DNA of 64,000 bases from Dastarcus helophoroides (lineage: Eukaryota > Arthropoda > Insecta > Coleoptera > Bothrideridae), in assembly GCA_028583605.1 (NCBI GenBank), contig CM053325.1, positions 40,475,435 through 40,539,434 on the forward strand, read 5' to 3'. A program made the position numbers and the translations under genes. The notes under the pieces were generated by a model. The model was not told where the DNA came from. It worked only from the letters and a program-made list of their open reading frames with translations, and made no database searches. This document shows positions 57,341-64,000 of this stretch, piece by piece. The number at the start of each line of letters is the position of its first letter. The first letter of the stretch is position 1.

Positions 57341-57724
57341 GCTTCTAACTAAGCCATCGCTATCCAGCAGCTGGAGGGCCTCGATATTGATGTTCTGCTG
57401 GAGCCTCTCTTTATGTCTTAAGGCGTATTTTTTGATAACCTTGTCGACAAGATCCACTTCCAAGTCCTTATGTAGCTTGTCATTGCGAATGTACTACGGT
57501 GCATCAACAATACCTTGAAGTATCTTATTTTGAAATCTTTGGATGATGTTTCGATTGCTTTGTTTGGTACAATCCCACAGTTGAATACCATATGTCCATA
57601 TTGGTTTCAGAACTTGTTGGTAAAGCAAAAGCTTATTATATATTGACAGAGTTGAGTGCAGTCATAGTAACCAGTACATTTTCCTATACTTTAGTTTAAG
57701 TTCTTCACATTTCTTCAAGTTGTA

Positions 57725-58935
57725 TGAGGGTGGTCCGATAAATTCTTAGGCTACAAAAGAAAAACGAAAATTTTGGAAAAGTGGCGATTTATTTCTCGAC
57801 GCAGTCTCCTTTTAAGTCGATACACTTGACCCAGCGATGCTCCAACTTCTTTAACCCGTCTGAAAAATACGTTTTCTCGAGGTCTGCAAAGTAGGCCTCC
57901 GTGGCGGCGATGACCTCCATATTCAACTCAAATTTCTTCCCGGCGAGTGACTTTTTCAAATTTGGAAATAAATAGAAGTCCCACGGGGCCAAATCTGGAG
58001 AATACGGTAGATGGGGCAGCAGTTCGTAGCCCAATCTGACCAATTTGGATGTGGCGAGATCGGAGGTGTGAGCAGGTGCGTTGTCATGGTGGAAGAGCAC
58101 TTTTTCTTTGCCAAAGGGGGCCGTTTTTTCTGCCCTGTGATCGTTTTGCCCTTCTTCAGGTAGTCGATGTAGATCACACTTTGTGAATCCCAGAAAACGG
58201 TGGCCATCACCTTTTCGACCGATAGGACAGTCTTCGTCTTCTTCGGAGCACGTTCACCGGGTGAACGGGTGGTCTCTGGCGTGTACCAGTGGATCCATGT
58301 TTCGCCGACGGTCACGAAACGACGCAGAAACTCCTTCGGATTGCGCTTAAACAGCGTCAATGACTGCTCTGAAGTGGTCTCACGTTTGCGCTTGTTATCC
58401 GAAGTAAGCAAACGCGGCACCCATCGCGCCGACAGCTTTCTCATGCCCAAAATTTCATGCAGGATATAACCCATGCGAGAGACCTACTGTCTCAGCTATC
58501 TCGCGTACCTTCAATCGGCGGTCTGCCAATACGAGATCGTAGATTTTTATCCCGTTACCCTCCGTAGTAGCCGTTTTTAGGGCACCTAGGCGTGGTTCGT
58601 CAAAAACCGACGTGCAACTACCTGAAACTCGTTAAACCAATTTTTGATGGTCGCCATCGAAGGAAAAGAGTCACAGTACACAGCATCCAAGCGCTCTTTA
58701 ATTTAGCTGCGCGATTTTCCTTCCAAAAACAAGAATCGAATCACCGCTCTTTGTCCATTTTTCTAAAATCCGCGGACACCACCGCTTCCACATGCGGTGA
58801 AAACAAAACTACGAGTCCGATTTGGCTAAAAAATTTCGACAGTAGCCGTCTACGAGAATGTACACGATAGTAAATTTCTCTTGCGATAGGAGCGCCATCG
58901 AACCGTGAGGCTAAGTACTTATCGGACCACCCTCG
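57725..58935 (-). mobile_element. Mariner element (1.2 kb)
   Basis: TIRs TGAGGGTGGTCCGATAA (left) and its complement (right, ending about 58935) enclose a transposase pseudogene. TA adjoins the left end; at the right the corresponding bases read TG. The element sits inside a jockey-like RT and is associated with loss of LINE sequence there. Confidence 0.85.
57789..58870 (-). pseudogene. Mariner transposase pseudogene
   Basis: Minus-strand frames: an N-terminal HTH part is broken near 58500-58640. 'RRFVTVGETWIHWYTPETTR' has the first catalytic Asp position replaced (normally VT-DE-W), and 'KVMATVFWDSQSVIYIDYL' follows. Then 58100-57789 gives 'LFHHDNAPAHTSDLATSKL' (second Asp) and 'LPHLPYSPDLAPWDFYLFPN' (third Asp, PDLAP-D), and ends 'RWVKCIDLKGDCVEK'. 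This is the DD34D mariner layout (HNDNAPAH, YSPDLAP-D). Frameshifts between segments (near 58100) and the substituted first acidic residue make it inactive. Confidence 0.85.
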
Positions 58936-59524
58936 TGTTGTTGTCTCCGGTGACCAGGCTTGCAGTATCATCTGCAAATGTAGCAATAGCAGCATTTTCG
59001 TTAAATGTAGTCAGATCGCTGGTGTACAAAGGGTAAAAGACTGGCCCTAATTTACTTTCTTGCGGTAGGCCTGCTTGAATTTTTTTCAGATCTGAGAAGT
59101 AATCGTCTTGCTTGACTCTGAAGTAGCGTTCGGATATATATCATTTTAGGATTTCCAAATATTGGACAGGAAGAAGCATTTTGAGTTTAGATTCAAGCCT
59201 TCGAGCCAAACTTCGTCGAAGGCCTGTGCTGCTTCTAAAAATATTGCCGAACATACCTTCTTTTCTTCTAATGTCTTCTTAAAGACATTGACGATCCTCT
59301 GGACCTGATCGATCGTGGAATGCTGATTTCTGAAGCCAAATTGATGATTAGGGATGAGATGTTTTTCTTCAATGATTGGTTTCAGCCTTTTCAGTAGGAG
59401 CTTTTCGAATAGTTTGGATATTATCGGTAATAGTGAGATTGGCCGATATGATGTTATTTCGTGGGGTGGCCTTCCAGGCTAAGGAATCATTACTACTTTA
59501 GCCACCTTCCGCAGTTGTACATAT

Positions 59525-59898
59525 TGTTACGCGCTTTATCCGTTCGAATTGATTACACCTGATGGATTATACCCACTTTATTACGGAACTCAACTTGGAT
59601 CACCACAATTGACAATTAACTCACTTATTATTAACTTCTACTAACTCACTAATTACACTGATTCTAACTGACTTACTCGAGGGAAAGCTGACCCCCTTTT
59701 ATAGTAATGGCCCCCGGCTTCTAGAACTTTTCGGCAGATAAGGCTTATCGTTCCCAAAACTTCTGGGACGCTTATCTGCCATTTGTTTCGTTATCGCGGC
59801 CGCTCTCCCCTTATCAGATCCTTCTAGAAACTTTTTTTATTTACTAAATTATACAATTCTATTCTAAATTTCATTCCATCTATTTACATTGCGTTACA
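59525..59898 (-). mobile_element. Solo gypsy LTR, minus orientation
   Basis: TGTTACGCGC...GCGTTACA matches the gypsy LTRs at 14002 and 17907, including the 'atcgcggccgct' block. ATAT lies on both sides (59521-59524 and 59899-59902). No interior remains. Confidence 0.88.
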
Positions 59899-59902
59899 AT
59901 AT

Positions 59903-60290
59903 AAAAATCCATTAGATCTGAGTTACACGCAAAAAAAGAAACTGAGGTTAGAAACAGAAACATCTAATGTTGCAGAATTTAGACAGAATATCCAAATTCC
60001 AAATGTTCGAATGCCAACTTTAAATTTCAGGTAAAAGTTAAAATTACGAATTTCAATCGAAATTTGGAAAAAAAATTAAAAAAAAACGATTTTTCTTTAG
60101 CTAATTTCATACTATGTCTTCCTATAGGCATGCAGGTTATAGACGTCTGCTCAAAGATAAATTTTAGAAAAGGAATATGATATTTGGGTAATTTTATCAT
60201 CTTACCGAAATATCTGATTTTATTTAGAAACTACACTAAGATAAATAGGCAACATAGTTCAATCGTGCTGCGTCACAATAGCAGACAAAT
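59903..60290. other. No recognisable feature
   Basis: AT-rich DNA between the solo LTR and the Harbinger element. Confidence 0.4.
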
Positions 60291-61769
60291 GTACCATTTA
60301 CACGAGCAAGTAAAACTATCACAAGTCGATGTCTGAGAGTACTTCCAGTGAACTTGCGTAGTATAAAAAGTCTCCGAGAGTGCTCTCAGAGCAAGTGGTA
60401 AAAATTGCGCAAGTAATTGCCGCAATAATTACTTGCTCGTGTAAACACCGGTGGAGAGCGCTATAGGCAAGTTCAGATTTATTTCCAATTTGCTGGAAGT
60501 TGTCTGCAAGTCGTACATTTCGAGGTAAAAATACTTGTGTATGGTCAATAAATATATTCGCGTATTTGAAGAGCTGCGATGTTTAAAATTAAGGCGAAGT
60601 TTCTTATTTTATTAGTACACAAATATATGAAAAATAAATCTGAAGAAAAATTAATAGTTTTTGATTTGTTTGAAAATATTAGAAACAAAAATGATTTTTT
60701 TGTATTTTTATCAACAAATATGCAAGGATTTTTAAAAAATACGTTATTGAAGCACCTCTTTACAGAGGATTTGGAAATACTACTGTTAATTTATTCTTTG
60801 TATTAAACATCCTCACCATAACGAGCTTAATTTAAGATTCTTTCTTTGCTTTTTACACATTTGAAAAAAGCTTTTTTTCTTATTACATACATCTAGTCAA
60901 ATATTTGCAGGTTTATATGTAAAAGGGTTTATTTTATTATTCAGCTACAATTATTTATTGAAAATGCAAATAAAAAATATTTTTTTTATTAAAGTCTCGT
61001 ACGTGGTTGTTATTTTTAAGATGTTTAAAGAACCTAATCCTTATGTAATTTTAGGAAAAAGCTTATATTAACATAGCCCCGGAACCGCTTTGTTTTTAAA
61101 ATGCAGTGTGTTGAGAATTAAAAAAAAATTGATTTTTTTTATACTTTGACAACCCTTGAAATATTTGAATCAACTTTTCTTATTTTATTCGAAATTAATT
61201 GCAGTAAAAAATGGAAATCTACTTCTGACATACGTTGAAAGGTTTTTAATTTACTTGGATCTTTACTCCTTAATTCTTCTAATAGTATGGCGCCAGCTCC
61301 AAGCGTAGGTCTTCTGGCAATCCACTCTTTTACCCAAGTTCTTTTCTTAGCACCTTTGCGCTGTTTTTGTGAATTTGCATTTAGAAAAGCGGCTGCTGCA
61401 ACTCTCCCTCTACCACGGGACATTTTTTGCGCTATGTAGATATCACCAAAGGCAATCGTTTAATTGGGACAATAATGGGCCAGAAACTTTAAACTTCTGC
61501 TTAAGGGAGCACAGACACAATTAATCATTCGGCGGGGGTTTGAATTTGAATGTCGCCTAAAAATAAAATTATACTTGCCGCACTCTAGCTTGCACGACCC
61601 ACTCTACCGTGTAAACGGCTATGCAAGCAACTTGCAGGTAGTAGTATCTGGATAGTTCAGGTAGGACTTGCTGAGAGCACTTGCTTTTAAAAACTTGCGT
61701 GAGCGTAAACGCTCTAGCAGGTCGCTCTCGCAAGTGCTATCGCAAGTTGCTATCCCGTGTAAACGGCAC
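60291..61769 (-). mobile_element. PIF/Harbinger derivative (1.48 kb)
   Basis: The left end GTACCATTTACACG resembles the complement of the right end, CGTGTAAACGGCAC. Subterminal regions on both sides are rich in related strings (acttgc, gcaagt, gtgtaaac), as is usual for Harbinger ends. A transposase N-terminus is encoded on the minus strand at 61139-61423. A 3-bp target duplication is not clear. A 75-codon plus-strand ORF (60579-60806) has no match I recognise. Confidence 0.55.
61139..61423 (-). pseudogene. Harbinger transposase N-terminal fragment
   Basis: A 94-codon ORF. After a basic start ('MSRGRGRVAAAAFLNAN'), residues 26-62 read 'KKRTWVKEWIARRPTLGAGA' then 'ILLEELRSKDPSKLKTFQRM', and 'FHFLLQLISNKIRKVDSNIS' follows. 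This matches the first part of PIF/Harbinger nuclease-like transposases (RR-W-R-WI-RR---GA---LL-EL---DP--F-NF-RM----F--LL---------D). All catalytic parts are missing; the sequence after residue 90 goes into AT-rich DNA. Confidence 0.7.
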
Positions 61770-62540
61770 ATTAAAAGCGACTGAGTGGGTCATAATAATA
61801 ATTGTTGTTACACTACTCTTCTTGGAAATATATACGTCCCCGATGCTTCTTATTGCTATGAAGACTACAGTAAAAAGTACAGCGAGCCTTATGTTGCCAA
61901 CTTAATTTGCTGATTTCTTATGAAAAATTAAGTGTTAAGTGATTGGTATCCCAAGTGTCAACAGTGTTAATTATTAATTGCCCGGTGTCTTCAATTTTAC
62001 TTATGGTTTTCTGTTTGATTTGTTCCTTTCTAGTTTTGGCGCTACTAAAAATTGCTGCTAATCTGATGTCTGATCATTGGTATTTGGTGCAAAGTAAAAC
62101 GTTTAAAGTGTCATTTTTATTGTTTTATAATAACCGTGTTTTTATATTACAGCGATAAAGGATTTAAGTTTAGGTATTTTGGGTAGGAAGAAAAATTGTA
62201 AATCATTTGACAATTGAAAAGGAAAGCGAATATAATGATAAAAATGTTACTGCCTTTTGGAAGAATGGTTTTCTCAAATATGAGAGAGGGTTAGGGACAT
62301 AAAATGATCTAATTTAAACACTGATCTGCGCAGCTTTATTATCAATAATGCATTATAATTTAATATAATAATATAATTTGCAGTATAACTTCCTTTATTA
62401 ATTCATACCTAGTTCATTACATATTTTTGGGAAATATTCCTGGTTTTTCACTTTTCGTTTAGATGTTTCAGAATTGTTTTTTCTTTCATTCTTTCTCATA
62501 AACACTTATTTGATTATATAATATACATGTTATTTTAATG
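61770..62540. other. No recognised gene
   Basis: Contains a 71-codon ORF with a hydrophobic block (61943-62158) without recognisable family, and AT-rich sequence. Confidence 0.4.
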
Positions 62541-62559
62541 TATCTTCTCCCTGGCTCAT

Positions 62560-63130
62560 CTACTGGGTCCGTAACTTGCTTCATTCATTTTCTCTCCACA
62601 AAGTGAGCAATTTCTTCTTTATGGTTAATTTTTACTACCGAATGTTATCCCAAAGCTTTTACAGCACTGTCTAAAGCAGAGTTGATGCTCTTTTGCTCCT
62701 CATACATCTGTAGGAAGTACACATGCTTACACATGTTATTTCTCACAACATATTCCGGGCAATCACACTGATACCGATGTATGCATATTTTATGCACTCA
62801 ACAAAACAATGTTTTGCATTCGCTCTCACAGGCTTGCTTAACACGGATATTATAAAAGTTCTCACCCCTTGCAGATTTTACCTGAAGCTGCCCAAAGTTC
62901 TATAACCTTCACAGAGTCCTTCAATTGCTCTGCTTTCTTGTGGGCTTTGATAATTATCCTGTCCTGGTAATTGTTAATTGTTCACATTTGTTCTTTCTAT
63001 ATTTAAAATTCTCTGCAACATATTAATATCTACTAATTTTTCTATGATTATATTTGCTTTCCTCTTCGATTAATCCGTCTTCAATAAATTGTTCAAACTT
63101 TCAATGGTCTTCTTTGTTCTAACAAACGAT
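62560..63130 (-). pseudogene. SWIM zinc-finger fragment (MULE-like or other transposase)
   Basis: On the minus strand near 62840-62700 a broken frame reads 'VKSARGENFYNIRVKQACES' and 'CIHRYQCDCPEYVVRNNMCK', then 'HVYFLQMYEEQ'. C-D-C...C-K-H fits the SWIM finger (CXC...CXH), and the sequence around it resembles the end of insect transposase-like proteins. Upstream fragments (63100-62950) read in other frames as a charged helical region ('AHKKAEQLKDSV'). No DDE core is visible. Confidence 0.45.
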
Positions 63131-63134
63131 TATT

Positions 63135-63864
63135 AGCAATTTTTACGACTACCATCAAAAATATAGTAAAACTCGCAATGTTAAGAAAGCTGGAGGCGGT
63201 TATTCTTTTTGGCAGTAGAAAGAATAAGTTTGACCTGATTTAAAAGGTAAAAAACATGCTTAACGTCTTGCATGTATACCAACTACAATTTGCCTGGTAA
63301 CTTTCACTAAGAAACCAGAAAATTAAATTGGCAACCCAAGGCCCCGTGCGCTTTTTACTGTGGTCTTTGTTATGGTGGTTTAGATTTCTATTTTATTGCT
63401 TTATTGCATTGAATATAATTATTTCTGCTCAAATATGCTGGGGAAAACTCATAGAAAAGGATACGACACCTTCTGAAAATAGGTCCAAGTCATGTACAGA
63501 AAGGCAAAAAACAAGGAAACTTGAAATTTAAGTAATAATACCTGAAAAAACTTTGAAAAAAATGAAAAGATGGGATTATAGGAATTTACCTAAAATGCAA
63601 TATCTAGTTATTAAAATTGCTTTTCATGGCCTACTAATTTAAAAAAACAAATATTATTTTTGTAACGACACCGATGTTGAATTCGAAAATGCGAAAATCC
63701 AGTATGGCATCCATAAAAAACCAGATTTTTTATAATTTTCTTAAAAATTATTCAGAACAAATAACAATTACTTTGTCTATTTAACCGACTTTCTATCTCC
63801 ACTAATAACGAAGTTAACCATGTTATCCAACGTCCACTGGGACCCACTGTATAATTGAACCTCG

Positions 63865-63895
<31 letters not shown>

Positions 63896-64000
63896 GTTCT
63901 GTCTGTCTTAGGGACGTTGTATTGCAGGTATCGGTCAATTGACAAGATACTGCTCATCTACTGCGAGTTTAGATTTAGAAACGCCCGGACTATTGCACAA
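63135..64000. other. Window end; ATT microsatellite at 63865-63895
   Basis: About ten ATT units at 63865-63895. A 67-codon ORF at 63328-63531 with a hydrophobic segment has no recognised family. Nothing else supported. Confidence 0.45.

Larger units (their letters stand above)
57345..59520 (-). pseudogene. Jockey-like LINE reverse transcriptase, interrupted by a mariner
   Basis: Minus-strand 59520-58937 reads 'SYRPISLLPIISKLFEKLLL', 'NHQFGFRNQHSTIDQVQRIV', 'VCSAIFLEAAQAFDEVW' (motif A) and 'ATFADDTASLVTGDN' (FADD motif). After the mariner, 57723-57345 reads 'YRKMYWLL', 'NKLLLYQQVLKPIWTYGIQL' and 'RNDKLHKDLEVD', the jockey C-terminal region. About 100 residues normally between TGDN and YRKMYWLL are absent, so DNA was lost at the mariner insertion. 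The visible LINE lacks its endonuclease; a solo LTR abuts the upstream end at 59525. Confidence 0.8.

Noticed and set aside
58200..58870. Plus-strand ORFs of 89 and 92 codons
   Set aside because: Both are shadows opposite the mariner transposase, which has clear motifs on the minus strand.

Overview
This is an AT-rich eukaryotic nuclear window that is almost entirely transposable elements and their remains. I recognise no intact host gene, rRNA, tRNA or CRISPR. The mix of jockey/CR1-, RTE- and I/LOA-type LINEs, a Ty3/gypsy element with solo LTRs, mariner, pogo and PIF/Harbinger relics and a Penelope-like element points to an arthropod, most likely an insect. That placement is inference. No species can be named.

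Layout. 1-617: right part of a fold-back element. 1985-3350: pogo/jerky-type transposase pseudogene. 4560-5364: mariner fragment and a 363-bp MITE. 5723-7548: 1.8-kb long-TIR element with a sister copy at 46286-48109. 10585-11710: 1.1-kb TIR element; a second copy (12387 to about 22063) was split by an RTE-like LINE (about 12889-21365), which was itself split by a gypsy element (14002-18255, TSD ATAT) and an I/LOA-like LINE (about 18610-19865). 25402-26113: fold-back element. About 26630-26715: tRNA-like SINE head. 27340-28553: LINE RT relic. 28889-29560: PHD-finger tail of a transposase. 29787-31145: TIR element. 32084-32189: GC-rich hairpin, followed by a 16-bp minisatellite. 32740-35080: LINE on the minus strand. 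37030-39685: inverted Penelope remnant with a 2.1-kb mariner-type element inside. 40750-41086: solo LTR (TSD ATAG). 41187-43163: long-TIR element. 44690-45060: LINE tail. 49585-54130: palindromic Penelope-like element. 55203-55970: mariner and Penelope fragments. 57345-59520: jockey-like LINE split by a mariner. 59525-59898: solo LTR (TSD ATAT). 60291-61769: Harbinger derivative. 62560-63130: SWIM-finger relic.

Two observations stand out. First, the Penelope-like element at 49585-54130 is a near-perfect head-to-head palindrome. Each arm encodes RT plus a GIY-YIG endonuclease and carries a hammerhead-ribozyme-like motif, and one target-site duplication of up to 18 bp flanks the whole unit, so it appears to have integrated as a palindrome. 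A degraded second locus has the same inverted plan. Second, five TIR families share an onion-like end structure: a TA-flanked outer terminus and, at matching distances inside both arms, a second TA-flanked terminus of the type (C/T)NGGGTG. In one family homology between the arms ends soon after the inner terminus, which suggests insertion of an element at the central TA of a palindromic MITE.

Most coding sequences here are broken. The best preserved is the minus-strand Penelope ORF at 49836-51707. The rest are frameshifted, internally deleted or nested relics, and most intervening DNA is AT-rich sequence without a recognisable feature.
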